Position numbers and translations under genes: made by a program
Part shown: positions 39,448-50,362 of the stretch, piece by piece
Layout: each line of letters opens with the position of its first letter
Position numbering within the stretch: the first letter of the stretch is position 1
The notes under the pieces: generated by a model
Databases searched by the model: none
Told to the model about the DNA's origin: nothing
Seen by the model: the letters and a program-made list of their open reading frames with translations, nothing else
From: Loxodes magnus
Lineage: Eukaryota; Ciliophora; Karyorelictea; Loxodida; Loxodidae
Direction: 5' to 3'
DNA: 64,000 nt
NCBI GenBank assembly: GCA_946699065.1
Contig: CAMPDV010000086.1
Span: forward strand, 310,001-374,000

Positions 39448-41936
39448 AATTTGCATACTTATTAATTATTGATATATTTCCTTTAATTATATTTTTAAAT
39501 TTCACTGCTATATAAGATAATAATAGATGCTAAAGAATTAATATAAATTTATCTTAATAGCATCTAAATCATTAAAATAAATTAATTTTAGTTAATCATG
39601 AAAATATAAGCATAAGGTTAAACAATATATAAATTGTTTGTGCTAGTGTGGTAAATAATTAATTCTAATTATCATATGAGTCTTCGTAAGTATTTTTAAA
39701 TTAGTTTTAAATGACTTATTTAAATTGTTAAATCAGAAGTTATTAAGCTTGTAGTTATACAATTAGATAGATACCTTATAAGCAAGATATTTTATTTAAT
39801 TATTTTTTTAAGTTTCACAAATTTTATTTTTTTTAGATGTAACAAGAACACTGGCATATCCAAGAGGAATCATGCATTTAACAATCTTTTAGACAATCTC
39901 CTCTCAGCTCTTTAGCATAAATTGAGAGGTATTTAATTATTTAATTAAATTTTAGATATGATTTACATTAATTAAACTAAACAATTTAAAAATAAATTTA
40001 ATAGAAATTTTAATTATTAGATCTGAAGCCTATTGCCTCTTTCGCGCGCTTTCCTAATTTAAATAGCATTAACTTCTTAATTAATTAATCTTAAATTCAA
40101 AATTTATTAAGATAAAGTCTTTAGATTTAACTATTTTTAAACTAAGACATATAATTAAAATAAGTGTATTCCTTATATTTATTTATTAGACTTTTAGTTT
40201 CTTAGATATAATCCTGCTATACCTATTTGTACTTCTATAATGAAACTTATCTGCATTCACGTAGAATAAGCAAGTGTTATTTAGTTATATTTAGATAGCT
40301 TCTTATATCTTAAAGTGTTATTCTATTCCTATATTAGTTATTTTTATGAGACTCAATTAATTAAATTTAGGTATAAATGGAAAGAATTAGATAATATTGA
40401 TATAATAAAGAAATAGTAATGAAGAGTTATTTATATGAATTTAGGAAAATAAAGTATTTAGGTATAAATCCTTTCTGTAAGAACTTGTAAAGATAGACTT
40501 GCTTAGATTATACACTACAGTTACTAGATTCCTTTATTATATTCTATTCTTAAAATTACTTTTTGGAACTAATATAAGCAATATTTGGCTTTAAGATATT
40601 TTGTTTTAAATACATAAGAGTGAGAGACATAGAAGACTAAAAAGAATTAAGAAGAGTATGGATATATTGATGATATATGATACAATGGTAGATATAAATT
40701 AAGAAATGCTTTTTATAATTTAATTAAAATAGCTATTACTAGTATGAAGCTAACTATTAATACCATACTAAATTTTAATTCTTTGCTATATCTTATTATT
40801 AAGCTACTAGATCTCTTTTACTATTAAGCTTCTAAATTAAATTAAACAATATTCATTTTCCTTATTAAACTAACTCTAATAGAGGATGCAAATTTAGTGC
40901 TTTAGTGAATGAAAAAGATTAAGGATAAATAGCAGGCTGATTAAGAGAACTTTAATTGTTAGCAAATAATTTTTAACTAATTTTTAATAAGGCAATTTTA
41001 TAAAATAATTTAGCTTATTTGAAGATTTAATAGTTATATCTATAGTGGATTGAGAAGCTTAAATCGTTTCATAGATTAATAGAGCAAAAATTAAATTGAA
41101 GAATGATTACTAAATTTAAAAATATATAAAAGTAAAACAAATCTAAAAATATAATATTTCTTAATATCTTTATCTAATTATAAAAACCCTTTCATATTTC
41201 TTCATTAATTAGAACTAGCAAATTATTTTAGTTTTCTAAAGAAATATTTAATTGCATCAGTAGAGTAAAATCTTTTGATAAATATTTTCTAAATTTTTTC
41301 TATCTTACAGGAAGAATGAAACCTTGTTGCTTTTTAAGCAAGAAATAGAATTAATATATGAGGTCCTAATATTTTTCTATTATAATGAGCATTATAAATA
41401 ATAGTTAGATGTATATGAAATAGCCTATTTGTATACATTTAATCTGTTTATTAATACTTCCTAGCCTAATTATTTAGAATCATATACTAACTTCTTTCTT
41501 GTTTATTTCTCTTTGAATTTATAAAGTTATTATTCTAACATACTAAATTCATAGATCATGCAATCAAGGACTAATCTTATAAGATTCAACATTTAATCTT
41601 AGAACAAATAATTTAGTTCCGGATATGATTCTTAAGAATGCCTGAATTTATTTATAGAGATGAATAAATAAAAGCAAATTTAAAGCTTGTATATCTTAGT
41701 ATAATTTGATTGGAATAATGAAGTCTTCTATACTTTGCTAATTATATTATAATTAAATTTCTTCTTAAATGTATATATTTAAGTAAAAGTCTCAATAAGC
41801 TAGATTAATACATTTCTACCCTTTAATCTCATTGTATGCTACACTTTTGATAAAAGAATTTCTACTAATTATGAAATAAGAAACTAAGACTTTATTTAAA
41901 TACTTAGAATTTAAATTGAAGAATTTTTTAGTCTTT
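39448..41936. other. Interval between the convergent receptors, coding-like but unassigned
   Basis: This 2.5 kb lies between the two receptor 3' ends. Long stretches of the plus strand read as plausible protein, but more than one frame looks acceptable, so I assign no gene beyond the weak candidate at 39838. In one frame near 41621-41660 there is SSGYDSQECLNLF, which recalls the DSQE(F)L motif of ubiquitin-specific proteases, but no catalytic Cys or His boxes were found. It may be a decayed gene. Confidence 0.4.
39838..40070 (+). CDS. Weak candidate: short spliced gene start
   Basis: After a T-rich tract ending in ag, an ATG at 39838 starts MQQEHWHIQEESCIQQ and runs to 39928. A GT at 39929 and an AG at 40019-40020 could bound a 92-base intron, and the GC-richer sequence after it continues in frame as SEAYCLFRALSQ. 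A 27-base GT...AG segment (39929-39955) is an alternative. These two patches are richer in G and C than their surroundings, as exons would be. I recognise no family, and how far it extends is unknown. Confidence 0.25.
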
Positions 41937-44900
41937 TCACCCCCGAAATGTAAGCCCATTCTTATCAATAGTTTTATCACTTTCTAACATTTCTATTTCT
42001 AACTTATTTAAATTTGATTTCTCTTACATTAAACTTCCGTCAACTTCACTCTAATTTATTTATCTGGCTGTATTTCGTGTAAATACATCTAGATTATCAT
42101 GTGTTGTCTCTTTGATGCTAATATTTTTAATGGCCATAAGTTACTGCTAGTTTGATAACAGCATAAGAAGGTGCAAGGATTTAACAGATGATTTATCTTC
42201 TTCTAGGGAAGTGTTGATATTCTTAATAAGCTAATCTTTCGACACTTAAAGTCTTTTGTTTTAACCCTCTATATGATCAGTCAATATAGAGGCACTTCCA
42301 TTTATTTTATAAGCAAACCTAAATAAATTTGCTAGATCAGGTTTTATTTGCTTAAGTAATTCTGGGTAATTTCTCAGTATTATAACACCCACGAGCAGGA
42401 CAAATAAAGCAAAAGTTAAAAGTAAAATCTAGAGAAGTATTTTAATGTTGTTATCTTCTTTAATAGAAAATCCAATTGCTGCAGTTATTAAAGAGACCAG
42501 TAATAACAGCAAAAATTGGAAAAAATTTAATTTTAAGTATCTTATTGGCTTCTGCTTTAGTACTAGAATAGCTAAAATCATAAAAGATATAGAGTAAATA
42601 GCTGCATGGATTTAGGGGTAAAACTCTCTTAATAGCTTCCCTATCATTACTATGAAAACTTAAAAACAGTACTTCAAAACTACATACCAAGGCTGATACT
42701 TTATATGAATCGTGTCTTCTAAGAGCTCTTACCAGTGTGGACTAAACATTATTACTAAAGGAATGTAGAAGAACAAAGCTAAACTTGAAAATGCTATGGT
42801 TATAATATGTGGCTTTGAAAGACATTGCTTAGAGCAGTCTAAATCTAAAAATGTTTCTGATAGCAACATTTTGAAATCAACATTTTCATCTCTTCCATAG
42901 CTACACTTTAGTATTTCAGTTAAAATAAAGATAATTGGCATGAAAGTTAACTCTATTAAAGCAGGTGAAACTATGTATGTTAGTTACCCTAAGTTTCTTA
43001 GTATCCAACTATTTGTGTATCTTGTTTCAAATTAGAACAAGAAAGCTAAAATTAAGAGAGTAGTTAAAAAAGCAAAACCAGTACAAAGGTTAATGATTCC
43101 CCAAAATGCTAAACTACTTATTTGGTTAACTATGAAATCTAAGGAAAAATTCTAAATTATTGGAATTTAAAAAAGCAAGTTTCTTACATCAGGTCCTATC
43201 AAAATATAGAAGCCAAACTAAGCAACTAGAATTTTGAGAAAGAATTCATCTTCACTGCTCATTCACATTTCTTAATCTAAAATTTCAAAATTTCTCGATT
43301 TCCAAATCTTGATTCCATAAATTGAAACCAGCAAGGTAAGAAGCATAATTAATACTGAATATATAACTATCGCTCTAAACCCTTCATTATATTTTTAAAC
43401 TCTTCGTACTGTAAAACCGCAGTTATCACGATAAAGTTCAAAAGTATCTTTAGGAGTGTTAGTTTTATTATCGTTTCAAATAGCTTCGCTATGTTTAGTT
43501 CATACAATAGCACAAGTTTAGCAGTACTCAAGATAAGGTACTAAGTGTAGATTTCTATTCGAATCATAGATATTGTTCATGAAATAAAAGTTTAAATTAT
43601 CCCTAAAATTACTATTCTTATCGAATTTTATGGTTCCGCTACATCCTGTAAATTTAGTATTTTTCATTTAAGTAATTAAAATATCTGAATTATAGTAATT
43701 TAATCCCTCTTCAATACAACTTTTAAGACCATGAGCAACTATAAATGGTTATTCTATGTAGTAGCAAGGAGCTTAGGGAATATTACTTATACTATCTTTC
43801 TATAGTTATAATAACATTTATCCTACTTCTCCTATATATTCAATAGGAGTAATTGTTATTGAACCATGCAAAAGCCTTTAAGCTTGCCATATGTTATTTT
43901 ATATCACAGCTTCTATGTTATTAGCAGTATATAAAAGAATAAAATTTGTATCTCCTTCTTTCCATCCTAGGTCAAAAAATCTTTAAACAGTCTGCTAAAT
44001 TAAACCCATAGTAGGAGATGAAAGTATGATTTTGATCTCTCTTTAAATAATTTAGTAAGCAATATCATCGTAAAGAGTCTGATTAAATAAATCTTTCTAC
44101 AATATAAAAGTAGATTCATTAGAGTTTAAGATTTTCTTGCCTTCCTTAATTATTATTTTTTTAACTTTGTTTTATATTTTGAAGTTAGAAGGTTCATAGT
44201 CTTCAAAAAACATTCCAACTTAGTTTCATTAATTTTTATTGATAAATTTGATATACATATCACTAAAACGCTCTTGAGAGATATAGTTATCTATTACGTT
44301 AGTGAATATGGAATTATTACTTAATTCGTCTTCTTTACTAGCAATTAAGTAAGGAATTCTTATTCCTATTGCTTAAAGAAGAAAATAAGTATAAGCATAG
44401 CTTGTTATTATTAAGCTACCTTGATGCACTACTCCTAAATCAAAGTTTTTTTCTTTAAATGCTTATAAGGTAAAATTTTAATCAAATTAAAACCCCCCAT
44501 AAGAATAAGGGATTCCTTATAAAGAATAATTATTAGGTAACATTTTTTCTTTATTAATGAATCCAATAATGAAGGGCATAAAAAGAGGAGGATTGGTAAT
44601 AACTTTCTAAGAGCTTTAGTTATTAGGTTCATTATCATTAGTTGAATAAGACATTTTTATCTTAAAATCATAATTAGGCGCTGTTAAACTTGGTCCAGGG
44701 TAAACTAGCTCTGCTAATTTTTTCAGATTTCCATTCTAAATTTGAAGAACTTCAACTGGTTTCCTATTTTGAATATTGTAAACAGAAAACACGGGAATAA
44801 TTTGATTTTTGTCATTAAAATTTTAGAGCTGAATGGTCTTAAAATATTTAGGCAAATTACTTTAATCAATCTTGCTTAAAAACTGAGAATTTTAATCTAT

Positions 44901-45773
44901 TAAGGCTAAGAATAGATTGACATAGTAATATGTTAATTCAAGGTAATTTTTGGGAATAAATCCTTTTGGAGTTAATCCAATTAATCCATCATCTAGGACA
45001 CTACTAAAATTTTTTTAATCTATAGAGGCTATTACTTCAGGATTTATTATATTGGAAGATTCTAAGCCAACTATTCAAGCGTATTGACTTTTAGATATCC
45101 AATATCACGAAGTTATTTTAAGTATTTAGAGTTATCAATAAACATCTGCCTGCATTAATATCACTTAGGATCCGTAAAGTCTTAAGATCCTAGAAATTTA
45201 AACTTCTAATGTTTCTATATACTTCTTATCCCCATGTGAAGAGTTATTAAAAGAATCTCAGGGAATATTGACCGAAGAGCATATTTTAATGATATTTTAG
45301 TTGAGATGCTCTGGCGCTCTATAAAATCCTTCTTCTTTCTAGTTAAAATAAAACACTTTGTTAAATTTAAGTTATTTGAATAAATCTTAAAGTGCTTTAC
45401 CTTCCTCTCGGTAAGTTGGCATTATTCAATAAATATTTTCTCTTTAAAACTGCTAATTAGTTCTATATGCCACAAGATGAAGGACAGATAATTCCAAGTT
45501 ACTTATTCTTTGAGTGTAATAAACACTGAAAGTAATATCCAGGATGATTTGCACTTTGTAGGATTTAATTCTCTCTTTTAAAACCTAATTTTATATTTTT
45601 CAGTTTCTTATAAGCAAAGTTGAAGTCTAGAAATCCGTTTTATTAAACATGCTATTTTCCAATCCAAGCTACAAATATTAAGCTAAATGAGGTTTGGTTA
45701 AAGGTGAAGTAATTAAAAGTAGCTTAAAAGAAACAACGGCAGAGAAGGCTATAAAAAGGAAAAAACTTTTCAT
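41937..45773 (-). CDS. Receptor with Venus-flytrap-like ectodomain and multi-pass membrane region (minus copy)
   Basis: The ATG at 45773 begins with a clear signal peptide (MKSFFLFIAFSAVVSF) and the frame stays open for 1278 residues to TGA 41937-41939, with no frameshift. It aligns along its full length with the plus-strand gene: both share ILDITF near residue 100, FIPK and LDDG segments, a VGIV/VGMF motif near 500, YCQTCAIV near 750, eight or nine hydrophobic segments from about 795, the CSYGRD and CSKQC loop, and a polar C-terminal tail containing QQLM. Where the plus copy has TGA, this one has TGG at 43101-43103, 43005-43007 and 42732-42734, which fixes TGA as Trp. The final TGA would then have to act as a stop at the gene end, as described for context-dependent termination in some ciliates, or the true end lies elsewhere. 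The role is inferred to be sensing an external ligand; the ligand is unknown. Confidence 0.88.
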
Positions 45774-47570
45774 TTATAATAAAGAAAATTAAAATAAGAA
45801 ATACTTTATAACTAAAATATCAGTCTCATCTTTAAATTAAAGTAAGGAGCTTTCTCTTTATTTCATAAGAATTTAAGTGTAATATCTTTATTTATCAAAA
45901 TTGCCTTTTAAATAAAGCTTCTTAGTTTTGGCTTTAACGTTTCACTGATAAATTAATTTTCTCTTATTTTGCTTAAGTTTATTTTAAGTTCATAGTATTA
46001 AAAAGAACTTTATAAAAGGTAATTCTTCAATCATTTTTAGTAATTTTGTGATTCTTAATCAAATGGAAAAGAAATTAAATATTCTTAAAGTGATTCATTA
46101 TTAATAGGAATCAGATCCTAAGCTTAACATTTTATTTTAACTAAATCCTTTACAAAAGAAGTTTCTTTTGAATCTTTAGCAAGATGCAAAATTTTAAATA
46201 CATCTTAAGATAGAAACATTCAGAAAATTTCAAATTAGGGTACTTTAATAAAGTAATAAAATAAAAAATTCTTAATTTGCAAATCTAACTAGTTTAAGAT
46301 ATACTAAAGAATCCTAGATGCTATATTCGAGGAGAATTTTAGTACTAAAATAAATTAAAATATTAGTTTCCTTATATTTATTAAGATTATATTTTAGAAT
46401 ATCTGTCTATCAAATAAAATAATTTACTATTTTAGGCTTGCAACTTAATTATTTAGGCAAATTATGCATGTTATATAGTAATCATTGCGAAATTTAATTT
46501 CACTTTGTCTAATTTTGTTTTTGTAGATAGCAAAATATACTTAATTAGCTGGTTTAGGTATATTAGATATAATACTTGAATATCTAAAATTATTAAGCTT
46601 TATTTAAATTATTAATAATTCCTTTTAGTTTATTTAACTACCTAATTCATTATCACTAATATTTTAAATTATTTTCTACTAAACATCTTATCTTTATTTT
46701 AAAGGGTAATAAACATTTAATTAGAATTATATGAAGATATTAATTAACAGTGTTAATGCAAGTTAGTTAAAAATAGAACTAAAAGAAAGAACAAATTAGA
46801 GATTAATGATGAAATAGATGTTTTATCAGTGAAGTTAAATTTAATAATGATATAATATGAATGATAGAACCCTTAATGTGTGATACATAGCAAGGGAACT
46901 AATTATAATTAAATTATATCCATTCTATAATTAATTAAACTTTCTTCATTAGCCTAGTAAAATACTATTATATCATTCAACATCTATTCTTTTCCTTTTA
47001 CTCTTAAAGCAAAAAGAAGAATAAATAAAAATAATTTTTATTGCTCAATCTTAAGGTCTAAATTTAAGATTCTATATAATATGATTATTATTAAATTTAA
47101 CTCAAAAGAGAAATTTTCAAAAACATGAGACTAAGATTAATAAGTTAATAAATTTATTTCATCTTCACTTTATAAGTTTATTGCTTAGGAAAAAATTTAA
47201 AAGAACAATTATATTTTCCAAACTTTTAATAGATTAAGGGACATTTAAATAAATAGAGTTAAATAAGTATTTTATATTTAATCTTTATATTGTGATTATT
47301 CAACTAAAAATTAATTTTCATAATGAGCTAGAAACTTTTAAATGCTGCACATGGAAAATGTATCGAAATTCATATATGAAATTTATTAAAGTTAGCAACT
47401 CTTTAGTAAAGATAAATCTATCTAATTTAAATTATAGAATGCAAAAGTTACTTTACTCCAATTTTATTAATTTCAATACTCATTTTTCTTTTTATATTCA
47501 TATTCATCAATTTTTTTGAGTTTATACATTTGAAAAATAAACTTATTAGCAATCTTAAGCTATGCAACAT
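45774..47570. other. AT-rich upstream interval
   Basis: This precedes the minus-strand receptor and must hold its promoter, but no motif stands out. The only coding-like patch is at 46063-46380. The rest is AT-rich, and the 75-codon frame at 47292-47519 has no supporting feature. Confidence 0.45.
46063..46380 (+). CDS. Weak candidate small gene
   Basis: An ATG at 46063 begins MEKKLNILKVIHYQQESDPK and continues as a basic, Q/L/K-rich chain for about 100 residues, divergent from the minus-strand receptor. Its codons look more protein-like than the flanks. There is no domain, no homolog and no clear stop, so it may be chance. Confidence 0.25.
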
Positions 47571-47634
47571 TTTATATAAATAAATAAATAAATTTGATTA
47601 TAGAGCGCGTAGCACTCTCGTTGGTGCGCAGCTC
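47571..47634 (+). repeat. Dispersed motif, copy C, tRNA-half-like
   Basis: After a run of taaa units and TTTGATTATAGA comes a GC-rich core, gcgcgtagcactctcgttgg, then tgcgcagctc and an A-rich flank. The TAGCAC...GTTGGTGC part resembles a tRNA D-arm with A-box (GCAC 47612-47615 pairs GTGC 47624-47627). It shares its core with the minus-strand copies at 26774 and 27202. It lies at the left edge of the mobile-element region, so it may be the head of a SINE or a promoter. Confidence 0.6.
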
Positions 47635-47652
47635 TTTAAAAAAAATGTTTCA

Positions 47653-47790
47653 TACTGACAAGAATGTTTGTTACTGATAAAATTATCAGATACTGATAAA
47701 CCTTGTTCAATACTGGTATAATTATTCAGTACTGATAAAAATGTTCAATACTGATATAATTTTAGAATACTCGTAATCTTTAATACTTGT
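47653..47790. repeat. Regular 19-bp tandem repeat
   Basis: The word tactgataa (with variants tactgacaa, tactggtat, tactgatat) starts at 47653, 47672, 47691, 47711, 47730 and 47749, then more weakly at 47768 and 47784. Spacing is 19 or 20 bp throughout the good copies, with linkers like attgttcaa. One further tactgataa occurs alone at 50368, after the ORF1. It may be a protein-binding array in a transposon 5' region. Confidence 0.75.
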
Positions 47791-47833
47791 TGTAGGTCCA
47801 AGGACACGGCAGGATTGTGTCTCATTGCATCAC

Positions 47834-48080
47834 CAAAGCAGAGAACGATATGTGTCAATTATGGGTACTTAAATTCCCCACCTCTGATGAAGCTCGCAAT
47901 ATTATTTCTTTTTCGTTCCAGTATTAAAAATAAGCGAAACCAAGTCAAGCCAACGTCGAAGGTCTAAGAATCTCATGTCTCGAGGCCAAACCAAAGCAGA
48001 GGAAGACATAAAGTTGATTATGGGTACTTAACTTCCCCAACCTCTGATGAAGATGGCCTTGTTGTTCACCTTCGAACAAC
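47834..48080 (+). ncRNA. Paired structured repeats
   Basis: Two related blocks, 47834-47892 and 47992-48052, share caaagcagag, tatgggtactta, ttcccc and cctctgatgaag. In each, an outer stem (cagag with ctctg; cagagg with cctctg in the second) encloses an inner tggg/ccc(c) hairpin. A third perfect hairpin, gttgttc (48061-48067) with gaacaac (48074-48080), follows. Sequence between pairing arms varies while the arms are kept, which suggests RNA structure. It is either an untranslated leader of the element downstream or a small RNA gene; I recognise no family. Confidence 0.45.
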
Positions 48081-48436
48081 TATGGCGGTTTTAAAGAAAT
48101 ATATAATAAAGAATCCATTGTAAGACAATAATTATTAGATAAAATTAAAAGTTAATGGAAAAATATTCCATACAAAATATGATACTTTCTCCAACAATTT
48201 TCTATCCCCATTTTGCTTTTTTAGTTGGTTAAAACCACATTATTGATAAGTAGCAATTACAAAATAAGTATGGTACTTTTATTGACTTTTCTTTCATAGA
48301 TCCAATGTGGATTAATATGCAGTTTTGTTCTTTTATTTCACATCTCCAATTTTCTTATTTTTGGAGATTCTTAATTTTTTCAAATTTACAATTTCCTTAT
48401 ATATAACAAAGCAAATATTTTTATATATATTAAAAA

Positions 48437-50362
48437 ATGCCTAACTTCAAGAAGGGTTTTTATATCATCTCAAAGTAGGAGAGAACCTGAGGCCCTTTCT
48501 TCTGCCACGTCTTCGCTTTAATTAGTCTAATCTTTTTTATTACGAATGGAAATCAGACTCATAACGCAAGTGCTTAGATTACAGCGAACCAAATTCGCTG
48601 ATCGAACGAACATGAAATAATAATGCACTCAACGGAAAAATGATATTAATATATCTATGATAGACAGATTTCACTAAAGGAGGAGCATGAATAAGAAAGG
48701 AATTAATTGTAAAAAAAGTAAACAACATATGCAATAATTTAACAATAGAATGAACAACATATTTCAACCAACATTTCTGAAGACAAAATGGTAAGAGTCT
48801 ACTAAAATACCTTGATGATTTATCAGATATGGTGACCACGGTTTATTTTAACCACTATCTAGAAAACACTGATTTAGTAGAGAAAATGACCATAAACTAA
48901 GAAGTGATACAAGTGTTAGGAATAAAATAAAGAGCAAGTATGAACAAGCAGTGGCCAAATTAAGTGTTAAATAAAACGGAATAGTATATTTGGTTTTCAA
49001 AGATGAAGAAAGATACTAGCAATTCGCGTAATCCAAGAAATGAACATTCTAAAGCGTTAGAATTCCTATCTAGGCAAGAAATAAATTAGAATACTTTGAC
49101 ATTCATAACTACCCAGTATAATTCATAATAAACGAATACTCAAACACGAAGGAAGTTATGGAAGTAATGAGACAATATGGAAAATCTAGAGAAGAGGCAT
49201 AGCATACATAGCCAAACACTACAATTCTAGCAGGTAGCAGTGTAGAATACCTAGATTAAAGAATATAGACGAAGTAAAGATGATACCAGAAGTAAAAAAC
49301 TGAACGGAAACGGGATGAGAATACAGCACCCAGTAAAATTTATTTGCTGCCTATGAAAATTGAAAGGACATACAAACCCACAATATAGAAGGGTGGAAGT
49401 AGCAAAAAGGAAAAAACTACATGCAAGAGATTTAGAGATGCTTGAAGGAAAAGTTAAATTAGCAATAAAACAAACTAGATTTAAAAGAAAATCAAGCAAA
49501 TAAGAGAAATTTAAATATTTATTTTGCTTACGAAATAAAATTAAAAAAACTAAGTAAAATGGAGTCTTAAAATCTTGTTCCCGGTTTTTTCTTGAGCAAA
49601 GAAGAGAAAAAAGCTCTAGAGAAAAAGCAGGCATATAAAAAGTATCAAGAGTCTTCTTCTCCCCACTTACAAAACTAATAAAGAACCTAATAACTATAAT
49701 AAACACCTCCTAAAGTAATAAAAGAAAGGAATCTAATATAATAACAGGAAAAGAACTTCCATCCAAGATAATTAAAAAGGAAATCAATATTTAACAGTTA
49801 GTATTTGAAATATCCAATCTCTAGGAAGAGATTAAAGTGCTTAAGCAGGAAAATTAAGAACTAAGAAACTTATTATCGCTTGGATAAGATAACTTAGAGA
49901 TTAGAATTATTAATTAAGAAAGGGAACTCCAAGCATATTTGAACATTTAAACTGAACATAGATAAGAAACAGGAAGGCTTGGAAATATCGTATAAAAACA
50001 AGATTTGGAGTTTATTAAGCAAAAGAATATTAGCACAAACATAACTAATTAGACAAATTAGATGGAATTAGAATAAAAAGAGGTTATAAATCGAAAATCA
50101 ATCAGATAAGTAAGGAAGAAATGCTACTACTGTAAGATTAAGTGGTATTTGTACAAGAATTGCTAAAAATTTTAGAATTTCAAGAAAAAATGTTGGCGTA
50201 AAGAATAAGAAAAATACTAGAGGCTCTATTGCAACAAGCATGGAGATATTTACAGAAGAAAATGATGTGAAGTACCTTTTGAAATAATAAGAACAAGAAA
50301 TCAAAGAAACTAAGAAGACCTTAGTGAAGATAATTTCATTAGAAAGTCAAGTATGAGGGGAA
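48437..50362 (+). pseudogene. Non-LTR retrotransposon-type ORF1 (frame-shifted or with mini-introns)
   Basis: An ATG at 48437 starts MPNFKKGFYIISKQ. The protein-like frame changes twice, near 48841-48862 and 49274-49289. Both places hold GT...AG segments (22 and 16 bases) whose removal restores the frame exactly, but plain indels are equally possible, and introns in a retroelement would be odd. In order: an N-terminal part, an RRM-like part (GIVYLVFKDEERY, about 48978-49016), a zinc-knuckle-like box at 49345-49386 (CCLWKLKGHTNPQY, with Trp and Tyr where Cys is expected), a basic stretch, a coiled coil (about 49790-50060), and a second knuckle at 50122-50163 (CYYCKIKWYLYKNC, Tyr in place of His). 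The degenerate knuckles favour a decayed copy. No endonuclease or reverse transcriptase follows it. It probably bound nucleic acid as a Gag-like protein. Confidence 0.6.

Noticed and set aside
42460..42690. Minus-strand standard-code frame inside the minus receptor (a similar one lies at 44435-44638)
   Set aside because: Both are out of frame with the 41937-45773 gene. The frame at 42729-42941 is in phase and is simply a piece of the real gene.
35524..45773. Tetrahymena-type code (TGA as the only stop)
   Set aside because: It would break both receptors at many positions shared with TGG in the paralog and would break the methyltransferase; random decay would not place TGA only at Trp sites.
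47883..47940. Hammerhead ribozyme (ctgatga followed by gaaa)
   Set aside because: The stem II that should link the two core pieces has only about three pairs, and no convincing stems I and III or cleavage site were found.
49251..49706. 151-codon minus-strand frame, the longest under the standard code
   Set aside because: It is antisense to the ORF1 with its zinc-knuckle-like box; its low-complexity hydrophobic sequence is what the complement of K/E-rich coding DNA gives. The same holds for 48579-48839, 50098-50304, 55668-55883 and 57810-58130.
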